Assembly (NCBI GenBank): GCA_032622095.1
Contig: CP136061.1
Location: 38,943,797-39,007,796, forward strand
DNA length: 64,000 bases
Source of the DNA: Siphonodentalium dalli
Lineage: Eukaryota; Mollusca; Scaphopoda; Gadilida; Siphonodentaliidae
Direction of reading: 5' to 3'
The notes beneath the pieces were generated by a model. That model did no database searches. It was not told the origin of the DNA and was given only the letters and a program-made list of their open reading frames with translations. Of the stretch, positions 1 to 12,378 are shown in pieces; position 1 is the first letter of the stretch, and each line of letters starts with the position of its first letter. A program made the position numbers and the translations under genes.

Positions 1-2020
1 CTCCGAGCATTTGTAGGCCATACGGGGAATAGGCGAGAGTACATATCAACTCGTCAACATAGACCATGTAGTAAAATGGGGAGAGAATACTTCCCTGGCG
101 AGCCCCTTGACGAACGTCAAACCACCTAGATAAGGAATTGTTATAACGAATAGAACATGTGACATTTGTCAGCAATTCATTAATGAGACAAAACAAATTT
201 CCTTTAAAACCGCGTTTATCTAATTTATATAACAATCCGTTAATCTAGACGGTATCGAATGCCTTCCATACATCTAAAAATAAGCTGTATAATTTTTGTT
301 TACTAGCGGACACATAGTCAATACATTCCTTCATTACGTAAGATGTCATGGTTGCGCTTACACCTTTTTGGAAGCCATGTTGAAGCGGGTGCACTTGTAT
401 TAAATTGGGTGCATAAGATTCCAATCGAGTTTGTATAACTTTTTCAAGTAACTTATATAAAACAGGCATCAACGTTATAGCCCTATAGCTATCAAAATCT
501 GTCCTGGGTTTTTTGCCACCTTTAAATAATGTAACGATTATACCGCGTTTCATTTGGCTCGGGACCTTCTGTGTATTAATTACATTAGTTAAGAGTTTAG
601 AAATCGCCAGCGTCAATGTTGCATTTTTATCGATATGATTTCTCTGTCGCTTTACATGTATCACGCGAAATAGATAATTCTGATCGATCTGAGCGCGTTC
701 GTCAATTTCATTATTTAATTCAGATATATAATTTTCGGACGCTTTTCTGTACTCTCTACGAAAATCACGTTTCGCTAATTTATATTGAGTGTAACTATTA
801 CATTGTGTACTTGCTCGAGGTCGACCTTCACGTATCCATTGTTTCCGGAGATCACGCATATATTTATGCTTATTTTTCAAACAATCTCCCCAATATGGTT
901 TCAGGCGTTTATTATATGACTTTTTTGGTAAACATGATTCCGATACTTTTGATATTACACGTGCAATTGACTGGTAAACTTCAGATATGTCTGAATCATC
1001 AGTGTATATTATTTTGTGTGCTGTTATTTCAACATCAAGACTTTGTTTGTAAAGTTCGAGAATTTCTGGTTCAGATTTAACTTTACGCCAATTTATGGTT
1101 TTGTCTGTTTCTCTTTCGGCTGTACATGAAGATTGACTGCGTAGCTGAAACTTCAAATGTAATGCAATAGGTCTATGATTAGATACGTTAATGGCGTCAT
1201 CGTCTAAAACATGTACCTCGTGAATAAATGGAATAAATGTGGATGGAATAAAAATGTGATCGACAATTGTTCCTTCATGTAATTGGCAGTAATCACCGAA
1301 AGGAGTGCATGTAGATAGAGGATAATCGTCAAAAAAATTCATAATTCACAGATACCATCTCGATTCGCTTAACCATTTTCTTGAATATCATATTTCGTTC
1401 ATCACATTTGTCAAATTGTCCGTTTGTGTCTCCCATTACGATTACGTTACCATATGATTTGTAGGTGTCACATAGGTCCCAAGCGTTTTCGCATACTCTT
1501 CGTAATATTGTATGGTATAGTTTGTAGATGGTAGATATACTTGGAGGAGATATATAAAACTTTCATCCGTCATCCTAATTTGTATCCCTAAAATACGATC
1601 ATCATTAATTGCAAGCGGACATATACGATTTGATAATTTCTTATGCCATAGCAAGGCAACACCACCACTAGGTCTACCTCTCTTGTTGGGAATATTTTGG
1701 CGAGAATCGCATACGGCATGATACTCATAGTCCTTGTTAAGCGAACCGAGGAAATCAAGATTGCATTGATAAAGCCAATGCTCACTTAAGCCTACGATAT
1801 CATAAGCGCCATTCTTGAGAAATGATGCCAAGTAATGACCCGAAGATGTGATACCTGTACAGTTCCAGTTGAGTAGGTTTAATTCAGGAGATTCCATCAC
1901 GCGTTTGCATTCAACTACTGTTAATGTGATACTATTAGTTGTTACATTTATACTTGTAATTAGACATATTAATGTCAACAGCAAAGTCGTATAACGCATT
2001 GTTGAATCATGTATATGCAA
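1..2020 (-). pseudogene. LINE-A ORF2: endonuclease plus reverse transcriptase, broken
   Basis: Three conceptual segments. 1442-2020 encodes the N-terminal EEP endonuclease, with an LNWNCTGI start, the catalytic-type SEHWL motif and GGVALLWHK. The nominal start is TTG; a MESPELN start further in is more plausible. A frame change at about 1440 leads to a VMGDTNGQF motif (EEP GDxN box). A second change at a poly-T run near 1335 leads to 245-1342, with the DHIF and SNHRP endonuclease end and then the RT fingers and motif A (LDVWKAFD). A TAG stops that frame after AFDTV. Translation then continues in the same frame to base 1 through RQGARQGSILSPFYYM (motif B). So there are at least two frameshifts and one nonsense change, and the protein is not functional as read. 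Confidence 0.8.
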
Positions 2021-2073
2021 TGTAAATACAACATAAATAGGTGAGCAGAATCATATATGCATACATGCATTGA

Positions 2074-3645
2074 CTAGTCACGATTTTTGTGGACCCACAT
2101 TCTGCAGATTGCGCCTTTTGGCCAGAAGTTAGATGCGAGAACGTTATCCAGATAATCGTCACAAATGTTGATACGAGCCGTGTTTCCTCTTAACATCCGG
2201 ATAACAGTGAAACGTACGTTTTCGTACAGTAAGTGTTTCTTGATGTCGTGAATTGTCACTCGGTTGGAGAAACCACCAAGGAATACCTGTGATGTTTTAA
2301 TCGGGCCATCTTTCTTGTTAAAGTAATAGTCATCAGGTTCATTGTCCGAATATCGCGGGCTTCTTGTATTGTTCGAGGCGTTATGTCTGCGATTATCTTT
2401 TGGGGCACTGGAATGTGAATCATCCACTGAAGCTTCATCACTGGCCTGAGAGCGGTCACATGTATCATCATAAGCAAGGAATGCATCCATCATTTTATTG
2501 AGTGTGTCTGATATGTCGCGTTGAGTTTTGGATACATTGTCCATTGAAACACTCACACATTCCACAAATACTTGGAGGTTATTATTCACGCTTGTGGTGA
2601 AGTTCCGGAATTCATCTTTCATTATATTCACGTTATTTTTAATTGTTTCATTCATTAGTTTATCGCAGGAGTGTGTTGGTTGAAAATGCTTTTTATTTAC
2701 TAAATCCTTTAATGTTGATAGTTGTCCTTCAAAGCTTTTTTGTTTACGACTAAACTCCTCCAACCCATTTACTATGGTACCCACATCCGATTTGACGCCG
2801 ACAATTTCACTTTTTAATCTTTTCACACCAGAGTATTTTTCATCTTGTATTCTTTCCATTGTTAATTTCACACTTTCTAAGTCTTCATCCATTGTTTTTA
2901 TTTTAGTATTTACATTCGCAACATCTTTTTTGAGTTGGTTCACATCTTTTACAATACATAGTTTTTCATCAATTTTATCTAATCGGGCTTCCATTTGAGC
3001 TATTGTTGAATCCAACTTCGGAATACGTTCGGAGAAGTCTTTATGGAATTTTTCATTTTCCGTTTTTATCAGAGATATATCTCGGAGGATTTTCACAATC
3101 GAGCTGTTGACGTTCACATTGGAGATTGCCTGGTCGTCGTCGATTACAGGCATGCTTGATATTGAAGGACGGCTAACTCTTTTATTTCTAACACCTTTAC
3201 TTATAACGTCATTGATGCTATCCCCATCCTTATCGACCAAAAATTTCATTAGTTTGTATATATCCACTGCCATTCTCATATTATGACTGTTTTTGTCAAT
3301 AATATGATCACCGGATAAACGTCGAACAACGCGTTGTTTCATTGATGAGGAAGAGTCATATGGAAAGCTATTGTCAATTGTTGCATGCATGAATACGTTG
3401 TCGCGGATAGTATCTAAAAGTTTATCTTGGTTAGCAACAAATTCTATTATTGTGGACGTAAACACATCTTGCGTTGTTGAGTTAATGAACAGTAACACAG
3501 CTTGTAGATTGTCGGTTACTTTAGTAGAGTCCTCTTGTTTACGGGTGTATTGCTGTGACTCAATGCTATCGTACCACACCGATAAACACATCGCTAGTGA
3601 CCGTTGGCGGCTTGAATCACCCATTGTCATTTGTCGAATTTTCAC
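2074..3645 (-). CDS. LINE-A ORF1 protein (coiled-coil, nucleic-acid-binding type)
   Basis: An open frame of 523 codons directly upstream of the LINE endonuclease frame, with 53 bases between them. The nominal first codon is GTG, so the likely start is one of the two ATGs at codons 6 and 8. Seen: a hydrophilic N-terminal third, a heptad-like charged region at about residues 190-330 that suggests a coiled coil, a Ser/Asp/Asn-rich linker at about 400-450, and a compact C-terminal domain at about 450-523. That domain begins with a VFLGGFSNRVT-like stretch and ends in a tryptophan-rich WPKGAICRMW segment, reminiscent of an RRM-like fold. ORF1 proteins of LINEs trimerise through coiled coils and bind the element RNA in the cytoplasm; that role is inferred from position and architecture. 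The frame has no internal stops although the downstream ORF2 is broken. Confidence 0.6.
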   Translation of the reverse strand: MKIRQMTMGDSSRQRSLAMCLSVWYDSIESQQYTRKQEDSTKVTDNLQAVLLFINSTTQDVFTSTIIEFVANQDKLLDTIRDNVFMHATIDNSFPYDSSSSMKQRVVRRLSGDHIIDKNSHNMRMAVDIYKLMKFLVDKDGDSINDVISKGVRNKRVSRPSISSMPVIDDDQAISNVNVNSSIVKILRDISLIKTENEKFHKDFSERIPKLDSTIAQMEARLDKIDEKLCIVKDVNQLKKDVANVNTKIKTMDEDLESVKLTMERIQDEKYSGVKRLKSEIVGVKSDVGTIVNGLEEFSRKQKSFEGQLSTLKDLVNKKHFQPTHSCDKLMNETIKNNVNIMKDEFRNFTTSVNNNLQVFVECVSVSMDNVSKTQRDISDTLNKMMDAFLAYDDTCDRSQASDEASVDDSHSSAPKDNRRHNASNNTRSPRYSDNEPDDYYFNKKDGPIKTSQVFLGGFSNRVTIHDIKKHLLYENVRFTVIRMLRGNTARINICDDYLDNVLASNFWPKGAICRMWVHKNRD

Positions 3646-4110
3646 AACCGCTGGTTATTGAATGTCATCGGGGAATCCCCTAAACAGTTGATCAAGCGTG
3701 ACGATTTCACACGACGAGAATTTCTGTACTGACAGCGTACACGTGAGTACAGTTCATTGGCCAATTTGGAAAGGGGGTAATGGTGGCTATATCATTAAGC
3801 ATGATTACGATAATATTGAAATGACGAAACATCATACCGGCACAGTCCAAACATCCCGGTTAAGCGAATCTTGATCTTGTCACCATCTTGTACCTGAGAA
3901 ATTCCGCAAACACTAGAACATATTCAAACATCGATACCTTTTCCGATTTTCGAGAAAACACGCATAACTTGAAGACAGAAACAATTTGACATTTCTTGTT
4001 TACACCGGAAGTCTCCGGAAGGCCGCAATCCAGAACTTTGGTTATGAAATGGGATATTTGAGGTAATTTAACTCAATAAAGTGATAACCATGTAACACTG
4101 GACATAACTA
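3646..4110. other. No gene seen; probable 5' flank of LINE-A
   Basis: There is no supported frame. The sequence just above ORF1 may be the LINE 5' untranslated region. I find no terminal repeat or promoter motif I would defend. Confidence 0.4.
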
Positions 4111-4114
4111 CACA

Positions 4115-5565
4115 ACATTAGCGACGAAAATAGGGCCCTATGAATCTTTGTTCTTGACTCTTTGAAAAAAAAATGAAAAACAAAAAGAGTCCAGTTTGGG
4201 GGGGGGGTTTCTCCATTTTAAAGATATTCGTAAATAAATAAAAGAAAATCAATGAGTGGTTTGATACCTTTGGTACTAATGGGAGCTTGTACTAATGGGT
4301 ATATCGTTCAAATGCAATTTGTCCCACACCCTTCTGTTAGAACTATAATAATAATATATTTGTTTGTGTGTTTTATCTTGTGGACTACACAGCACTCTAT
4401 AAATAATTCCAAAGAATATAGACATGTCCGAAATATTATAAAGTTTTAACCAATAAAAAAACAGATGGAAGCACCCTTCAGACATTTCTGTCTTCAACCC
4501 AGTAAACATTGCGGGCATGGTAATATTAGTATCCCTCGTCACAACTGGGCGGAGCCACTCTCCCATATTACTTATTAAGAGCCTCGAGACACCAAGTGCA
4601 TGGCATCAGAAATAGTATTATTGTCTCTTTCATACCATTTCAATCGAGCAGAATTGCCTCGGCTCATGCACCTGGCTAAGCCAAAAATCAATTTTTAATA
4701 TAATTTTGACAATATGTAGTCCACTTGAAGCCAAACACACCCCTGATGTCGTAATATGCATCAAAGAAAATATCCATCACCTAATTAGTCAAAATTGCTA
4801 ATAGAAAGTGAACAAACTTTTAAAAGTCAATATCCGGCCATCAAATAGGCTCATAAGCTCGGCTCGACAAGTACATGTACATTTTGTTAACAATACTGAG
4901 GCGTGTTACAAATTACAAACATAGTAGTTACACTTAAAACAAAATTTATTGTTGCAACAAATCGTCAAATGCATCAAAAAAATTTCAGTCAAATAAACCG
5001 AAACATATTCACCTTTCCCATGTTCTCACTAGATTTTGCACACAAAAAAATTACTTTGTGCATAATGTATGTTTCATTCCATGGAATTTGACGGTGAAAA
5101 TAGGGTGTAATGAATCATGAATCCTTGTTCTTGACTTGTGTAATAAATTGTATTTGTTTAAACATGCCATTTTGGGCCGTTTTTCTCCATTTTGCAGATA
5201 TTTCGCGGATAAATATAACAAAATCGAATGAGTGTTTGTCCCACGCCCCTTTTGTTATAATATTAATAATATAATTAAAGATGCTTGCAAATTACTATTT
5301 CCTTGGCTTCGGGGGTCAAAAATACTTATTAGAGTCGATGAACCCACCCAACAAAGTTCCGAATGATCAGATATCGATTTTTAAAATCTATTATTTTTCA
5401 CCACCGATAATTTTTAGTGCCCCAGTACAAGGTTGACGAGAAGTCTTTGACAAAATTGCGGATGAAGATGAATAACTCTAAAAACACCCCTCACCTGGCG
5501 TTATATGCAGTCAATATCAATCCCCTAATTAGTCAAAATTGCTGACAGAAAGTTAGTACGTGTAA
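4115..5565. repeat. Two diverged direct copies of an approx. 0.5-0.7 kb repeat
   Basis: The text at about 4120-4340 (AAAATAGGG, then ATGAATC and TTGTTCTTGACT) recurs at about 5095-5270. The text at 4735-4812 (CCTAATTAGTCAAAATTGCT) recurs at 5510-5552. The order is the same, so this is an old tandem or segmental duplication. Part of the second copy (5285-5415) also resembles an arm of the fold-back element at 19.65-20.01 kb. Poly-A and poly-G tracts lie at 4166-4208. No coding potential is convincing here. Confidence 0.55.
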
Positions 5566-5733
5566 ATACGTGTATAAACCGTACAAACATTAACTCGGAA
5601 GTTGCTTTCGAAAAGACGAAAAATGCAATTTCGCTCTATCCACAACGTTGTTCAATGTAAATTACATCATGAAAAAGGAGGCAAACGAGAGACGATGAAA
5701 TGGTTGTCTTGGATTGGGTGATGATCATCGTTG

Positions 5734-5900
5734 TCACCATGTTAGATAATTTCCAGCTAGACACCCACTTTGATACAACTTTGACGTAAATATGCTGGTG
5801 ATCTGGTTAACCTGTTGCTCAGAGCCCGGAATCGCAATATTAGGTGTTCCTGCTGAACTCATTCTCTGTAGTTCCAATGTAATTCCAAACATGTTCCTAC
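5734..5900 (-). CDS. Possible terminal coding exon of a host gene, unidentified
   Basis: On the minus strand an acceptor-like TTATTTGCAG ends at 5901. It is followed by two bases completing a split codon, then 54 codons and a TGA at 5734-5736. The peptide starts RNMFGITLELQRMSS and contains NIAIPGSEQQVNQITSIF. It has balanced, globular-looking composition unlike the AT-rich surroundings. I recognise no domain. No upstream exon was found between 5.9 and about 8 kb, so the rest of the gene is either absent or in a long intron. An open run of 55 codons can occur by chance; the support is composition plus the splice signal. Confidence 0.3.
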
Positions 5901-8100
5901 CTGCAAATAATGGACAGAAGCGATAATATACAATTATACATTAATAAAAGAATTAGTGACACTGTAGCTCAGCTTGCGCATGAGGCATAATTATTACAGA
6001 AGGAAATGGAATGATAAAGGGGGGGTGAACATTTCCAGTATATATGTACCACCCTCTATTAACCAGATTCATATATCACACACAGATCTAGGCCATTTCC
6101 CGACCTGTTACAATAGGTTTGGGTGCCCAAAATTAATTATAACCAAACAGTAATAATCAAGGTTTGTCATGTTTTTGTACATCTATATCTATATTTGGTA
6201 AACCAAGCAAAAATACCATTGGAAGTCATAATCAGTGCCATCGTATTATCGCTGGAATAATTGATGATTATATTGATATCTGTTTGATTTATAAACCACA
6301 ATGTTTAGTGCTTTCACATAATGTGATGTAAATTGAAGCCAACAAATAACTTCCAAATACTGGAAATAATGGCTGAACATACATGTATACATGATGTATG
6401 TAAAATAATCAAGAACTTTTGACATAAGACAAAGTAAATAACTCATTAAACATTGCCATTATCAATTATATTTGTCTTCCAGTTCTGCCAGCATGAAACA
6501 ATTTTCGTCTACGTGAATTTATCGATTAAACATGGTATGTGGGTTCCATATAGTCATCATTGGTAGTATGATACATGAAGTTATGTACGCATACAATGTT
6601 ATTAATATACCAATGTGTGTGCAAGGTGTGTGTGTGAGCTGTGTACGAATGTCGATCCCCCACCATTTCCGTCTATTCAATCGTTGTCAGATATTGTTCT
6701 GTATATAAATGTACTAATAAAATAAATAAAAAAGAAAAAAACATTACTAATGGTCTATTCTTCCTGAATAAGTTGTATTATAGATTCCGGGGCATAAAAT
6801 AATAAACATGTCAAAGACACCTGCCAAGAAACGCTTCCATCACTAAATTTTGATTTCATATCAATATTTTCTTATATTAAATGGGACAATATTTCATTAC
6901 TATTTTTAGAACAGACGTTCACAAAGTGTTCATGTGATGAACGTGGGGATTGAGTTCCCCTGCTTGTTAAATCAATAAATATCAATTGTTAAAAGCGTTT
7001 CCGAACAGTGGTCGTCGAGGAAGAGATAGTCCATCTTAAATGAAAATCCAAGTATACAGCTTTTAAAACTCCAAATTGTTGAAATTGTTTGGAAACATTA
7101 CATGAGGAACTACTAGTCAGTCAGTATTTAGTACAGAAAGGGCTAAATTGAAATGCTTTCATAAGTTTCATCAAGTATGACTATGAGGAGAATAATTATG
7201 TGTTTTGTAGTTGATAAATATATTCCTGAAAGTCTCGATCATTATTCGAACTTAAAACCCACTTGCGCGTCTGCCTATTGTTGTCGCTTGAGTATTATCC
7301 AGACGAATGTGCTCCACCGAGGATGCCGAGGTGTTAGCTCGCCGAGGTGGTAATTAATTTGCGAGTCATTATAAGGTCAACTGTGCATAATCTGAATAAT
7401 GACCACCTCGAAAAAGGAATAAACACTCCTGGTTAAGTGGATGAATAACATTTGACATGATAATCCTCCAGCGACATAAAAAGGGAAGAATTGACATTTA
7501 TCCAATGTTAAAATTAAAATCGTTCTTATATTTGATGAATAGTTGTACTAAAAGTGTCATAATTTGGAAAAATTACCACCATAGCGGATGTTTGGCGAGA
7601 CATGTAATGTATACAACAATTGGAAAACTTGGGGTATACCAGTTGTATACTAGTATATACTTGCAGCCCAAATATAATTTTCCAGATTTGGTTTGGTTAC
7701 AAGTGCAATTAGAAATTCCTAGTTGGACATACCCAAACGAAATCTACATTTCCATGTCAATATTTAAATATAACACGTTGATTACCAAGCAAAATAAAGT
7801 TTGTATACATTGAAATCTTATATTAGACCGACCATCGTGTATGATAAGAATTGCCAAACAACGCGGCCCCCACCTCCAGTCATACTATAGAAATAATTCA
7901 TCGGTCTATTTCTAAATTAAACAAGAGATGTACTGTCGTCTGGCGCATACCCACTCGTGGCATACCGTCTAGTAGGGGCACATCTATGTCTTATTATGGC
8001 TATACTCAGACATATGGACCCAGAAAAATCAGCATTTTCATATTAACAAAGTTAATAGAACAAAAAAACAAAACAAACAGTTGAATGTGCCATTAAACGT
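5901..8100. other. AT-rich intergenic DNA, no gene supported
   Basis: Only chance-length frames are present, including a 118-codon plus-strand one at 7457-7813 that lacks any recognisable feature. Near 7320-7350 there is a short imperfect repeat of GCCGAGGTG. Nothing else stands out. Confidence 0.5.
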
Positions 8101-8139
8101 CCTCACAGTGGTGAATAATATGAATATCCATACAAAATT

Positions 8140-8235
8140 TCATTGAGATCCGAGTAATACTGTTATGACATGAACAGACATCGGACGGACGTACAGACGG
8201 ATGCACCAACGGACAGGTGCAAAACAGTATACCCA
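8140..8235. repeat. Dispersed repeat end with GACAGAC/GGACGGACG module
   Basis: TTTCATTGAGATCCGAGTAA leads into a run of GGACGGACGTACAGACGGATG-type steps. A similar module lies at about 9695-9760. Such ends recur beside several repeats in this window, for example 35.68-35.73 kb and 60.90-60.95 kb, and they look like a decayed non-coding repeat tail. Confidence 0.4.
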
Positions 8236-8989
8236 CCTTTTTTTTTAACTGTAAAAACTGAAAAGACTGGGACTCTGAAGACTACAAGAGTCAGTATGTA
8301 ACTATCACTTAAGACAAGTAGTTCTAAACATAGACATAGCTGGAGGTTCTCCGTTGAGCAGGTTTCTTCAACTTGATATTTCTAATTGCACACCACTGAC
8401 AAATCTCCAAACTCTTACCTTTTAAAGAAGACAACCATACCACAGTACTAAGTTCACAAAAATCATTTTGCATCACTCTTAGGTTGATTTTCACAACTGG
8501 TACCAGTACTTCAAGTTCTCTCTCTCTCAAACGTTTGAAAATTACTATTTAAAATTTGTGGCCAATTTGGTCCAACAGTTTAACCTGAAGTAGGAACATA
8601 TGGACTGTTGGTATAAAAACATACATGTTGAAAATAAAACCAAACTATGAGAACAATTCTAACCTATTTTATGTGAACATCTAATCTACAACAAATGTTA
8701 TACCAGGCATAAAATTTTCAACTGTTTAAATTTTGATCAAAGTAGGCGTCAAAACCCCACCCCTCTACATTTCTTCCACATTGCCTCAAACATTTCCCCC
8801 ATCCAGGCTGCCTAGAAATCATTATTATCATACCAGTACCAAACAGGATAGAGGAGAGTTAATTCTCTTAGCTCTGCCCCTTAGAACAAATGTGAATCTC
8901 CATCTACTAGTATGAGATCCATTCATCTAGTATTATCAATATACCCCTCCCCCCCAAATATTCAATAGGATATGATTTCAACTGGATAA

Positions 8990-9660
8990 GTGGCGGTTAA
9001 GAAAATAATATTGGAACAGCCAAGTCTGTATTTGGTATGTTTGATCTTTGCAGAATGAGGTCCCCAAAAGGTGAATTTAATGACACTATTCCCCAAGGTG
9101 GAATATCATCAACGAATTCGCCCTCTGGGGACCTCATTTCCTAAAAATGACCCCATTTGAACAAATCTGAAGTTCTGAACCCGGTCATCCAAGGCCTATC
9201 CATACCAAATATAAGCTACATGTAATATAGGCTTAATGGTTCTTGAAAAAAAATTATTTTAGGATTTACTATAAGGGAAAGAGTTATGGTCCTAGCTTTG
9301 CACCTATTTGAACTGATGAACTAATTTGAACAAACCTGATCGTTAGTCACATAGGGAACATGCACGAGGTTGAGAAAATAATATTGGAACAGCCAAGTCT
9401 GTAGTTGATATGGTTGATCTTTGCAGAATGAGGTCCCCAAAAGGTGAATTTAATGACACTATTCCCCAAGGTGGAATATCATCAACAAATTCACCCTCTG
9501 CGGACCTCATTTCCTAAAAATGACCCCATTTAAGATTTACTATGGAGGGAAAGAGTTATGGCCCTAGCTTTGCACCTATTTGATCTGATGAAGTTATTTG
9601 AACAAACCTGATTGTGAACACATAGGGAACATGCACACTGAGATATATAAACATATTTGG
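8990..9660. repeat. Direct duplication, two approx. 300-370 bp copies
   Basis: Copy 1 starts near 8997 and copy 2 near 9370. Both contain AGAAAATAATATTGGAACAG, a GAATGAGGTCCCCAAAAGG fold-back core and later GGGAAAGAGTTATGG and CACATAGGGAACATGCAC. The core is itself an imperfect inverted repeat: GAGGTCCCCAAAAGGTGAA against TTCGCCCTCTGGGGACCTC. Copy 2 lacks a middle segment. Confidence 0.7.
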
Positions 9661-9860
9661 TCTTTAATATGGAGAAGAAAACAAATGTTGATAGATGGAT
9701 GGATAGACATCCCAGCAGACTGACGGATGGAAAGACCGCCTGACAGAAGACAAATTCAAGCCAATATACACCCCCAATGTTTCTTTAAAAAATCAGGATA
9801 TGATTTCATCGGTATGAGTGAGCCTGGTTAAGAAAATAATATGCCAGCCAAGTCTGAATA

Positions 9861-10258
9861 TAGTGTGTCTGACATTTGCAGAATGAGGTCCCCAAAAGGT
9901 GAATTTAATGACAATATTCTGCAAGGCGGGCTAGCATCACCAGATTCATCATCTGGCCTCACCAGCCATGGGTAACCTAGGAACAATTGAAGTTCTACAG
10001 TTGAAGTTGGTAATGCACACCCATTGAGCACCTCAATTATGCATTTAATCTTCTGCCAATTAGGGGGACATAGAAACTGAACAGAAGGGAACAAGTCAAA
10101 AAAATGAAATTTCAATTTGATACTTAAGATATTTCGATGATGCCTAAGCAGAATTAAGTCCATGCAGTGTGTATTTGGTGATGCTAGCATGCTGTACAGG
10201 GTAGCAACACTAAATTCACCCTCTGGGAATCTCATTCTGCAAATGTCAGACACACTAA
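9861..10258. mobile_element. Fold-back (MITE-like) element of the GAGGTCCCC family
   Basis: The left arm reads TAGTGTGTCTGACATTTGCA and GAATGAGGTCCCC. The right arm reads the complement, ending TGCAAATGTCAGACACACTA. About 220 bp of unrelated sequence separates the arms. It belongs to the same family as the compact copy at 36571-36824 (shared TGTCTG-CATTTGCAGAATGAGG). It contains no open frame with support. Confidence 0.65.
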
Positions 10259-11060
10259 ATTCAGAGAGTGTGTTTAAAATTGCTAGCAGTTACAATGTTT
10301 ACAAAAGCTGCTAGATGACATTTTATTCTAATCTTGATTAATGACCTGCTTCTCTCTCCATCTATCCACAAAGATATATCCGCACCATTTCTAGTCAGGC
10401 ATATTAACGGCCACCAGTTCACATTGCTTACCATTGTCAGTTGTAGATAAAACATTATAGCACTAAAATTTATGCAATCATGTGGTACAAAATAAACCAA
10501 TGCATTGGACCACAGTGGAGATAGAACACTACAGCACTGACACAAAAACTAATTCGGAAGATGGAACATATTTGCATAGCCTCTTATTCATATCTGGTAT
10601 ATGCTATACTCAATATCTTGTGTTTTTCAGACAGAAAATGCCACGCCGAATCGACGGTACAGTTACCTCTATTTCCCCCCAAAATGGATATAGAACATTT
10701 TAGCACCGAGGCGACAAATCCTGGTCATGTGAACTCACAATATACCAAAAATCTTTGAAATCCGTTGACATTTGTGGAAATGAGCCCTGTGACGTCGTCC
10801 ATTTGCACACAATATTTTTTTTTAAAGTCCAATAACTCCGTATAAAATATCCGACCGGACCTGGTTTGCGAACTCGTTCTAGATACTGGTCAAGTGTACT
10901 CATACACCAAATATCTTTGAAATGCAATTACTCTGGATGGCGAAATCATTTGCGTTAGTTTCTATGGAGTGGTACGAAAAATTTCTTTGAATTTTTTCGG
11001 TGATGTTAATGGAATGCTACAAATGGACATTCCCCAGGTTGGCATATAAGCGGGTAGGGT
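10259..11060. other. No gene seen
   Basis: The open frames here are short and overlap on both strands. No motif, repeat or RNA gene is supported. Two similar phrases (CACCAAATATCTTTGAAAT at 10906 and ACCAAAAATCTTTGAAATCC at 10743) hint at an old local repeat. Confidence 0.4.
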
Positions 11061-11066
11061 TCTCTA

Positions 11067-11165
11067 TTCCGAAGGTTCGCTATTCCGAAGGTTCATTATT
11101 CCGAAGGTTCATTATTCCGAAGGTTCGCTATTCCGAAGGTTCGCTATTCCGAAGGTTTTCTATTC
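11067..11165. repeat. 16-bp minisatellite
   Basis: About six tandem units of CTATTCCGAAGGTTCG, with CATTATTCCGAAGGTT variants in the middle. The array ends in degenerate CTATTCTG units. Confidence 0.9.
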
Positions 11166-11369
11166 TGCTATTCTGGGCGTATTTAACCAGAAATGAATGA
11201 AAATTTGCACCCCCACCACAAAAACACACGAGGAATGAAAAATTTCGTCGAACGACATACTGATATTAAATAAAATAACATATTTCGGCCAATTTCATAC
11301 TATAGTTGACAGTGGTTAGCATTATTTTTTTGGGAAATATAAATAGACCAGCACATTAGGTTTCACTTC

Positions 11370-11758
11370 TCTTGAGTGCCTAATAAACATACATGTACGA
11401 TTATTAAAATCGAGGTAAAATTCCCACCTGTATGATCGTTATTTGGTCCTATACATTTATTAAATTAACCAAAAGAAATAATTCACCAATCTTAAATTGT
11501 GTTATTCATAGAACTATAAATGAACTCTGATTGTTGACAGTGATCAGCACACTGTAGATTCACAGACCTGGCAATCCATCAAAACTATTTCTGTCACATA
11601 GCATCAGTAAACCAGTCAGATGGTGCGTTTTGTTGGGATGCATGGTACTAATATTTCCAGTCTGTACGCTTATTCCGCCCTGTACTATTATTCAGTTACG
11701 CGACATTTTCCAACCTGTACTATTATTCCACCCTGTACTTTTATTAGGCACTCAAGAG
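11370..11758. mobile_element. MITE with CTCTTGAGTGCCTAATAA terminal inverted repeats
   Basis: The left end reads CTCTTGAGTGCCTAATAA and the right end is its reverse complement. Internally, just inside the right end, are CTGTACTATTATTCCACCC-type phrases. The related elements at 13.10-13.52 and 48.90-49.09 kb share the pattern TACTCT...GCC.AATAA at their termini. It has no coding capacity. Confidence 0.7.
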
Positions 11759-12378
11759 TAGGGAAAGAAAATCGAGGAAAGCTAATTTTTTTCATTGATC
11801 AATAATCAATTGGTTAAGAACAACATGGCGAAAGTCCCCTAAAATCAGAGTTGAGCTTTTTTGAGATATCTTGATTTTTAGGAGTGGTTCAAATTCTGAA
11901 GCGAATGCAGTCATGTATAGATCAATTAGTTCCCAATTCTTACTACATTGAGATATACACAAACAATGCTTAGTCATGAACCATATAAGTAGAATGTATC
12001 TCCCAAAATGGCCAAAATAGAATGGAAATTACATTTTGTGCAAATCGAATAGCTAGTCCCATAAGAGTGACAACACGCTCAAAATGTGTGAGGAACAATG
12101 ATTGTGAAGTATAAGAGAAACATTATATCAGGGATTTACGAGTTCTCTCTAATACATGTATAGTAATATATCTCGCGAGAGCCGAGATATATAGCAAAAA
12201 GCAAGGTCTCTCATACAATGGTTCAGTAAATCTGGACTTTTTGGGCGAACTTAAATAAAAGAATCATCACACATGACAAACACGCCCTGTATGAGCCTAA
12301 ATCAACCTTCTAATCCTGTATTTTTAATGCACGGATTCTAGGACGCGAAGCGTGTAATAAACACAGAACGACACGATG
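11759..12378. other. No gene seen
   Basis: AT-rich sequence. The only structure is a short palindrome, TATATCTCGCGAGAGCCGAGATATA, at about 12168-12192, given here as two parts: TATATCTCGCGAG and its mirrored half. Confidence 0.4.

Larger units (their letters stand above)
1..3700 (-). mobile_element. LINE-A: non-LTR retrotransposon, truncated by window edge
   Basis: A minus-strand non-LTR retrotransposon in the order ORF1 (3.6-2.07 kb), endonuclease (2.0-1.1 kb) and reverse transcriptase (from about 0.9 kb to the window edge). ORF1 followed by an ORF2 with an apurinic-type endonuclease and RT is the standard LINE layout. The RT catalytic YxDD box would lie left of base 1 and is not visible. 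The 5' end is not sharply defined; I see no further frame above about 3.66 kb. The RT resembles invertebrate CR1/jockey-like elements, but I do not assign a clade. Confidence 0.85.

Noticed and set aside
7457-7813. 118-codon plus-strand frame as a gene
   Set aside because: AT-rich, no motif, no splice or homology clue; compatible with chance.
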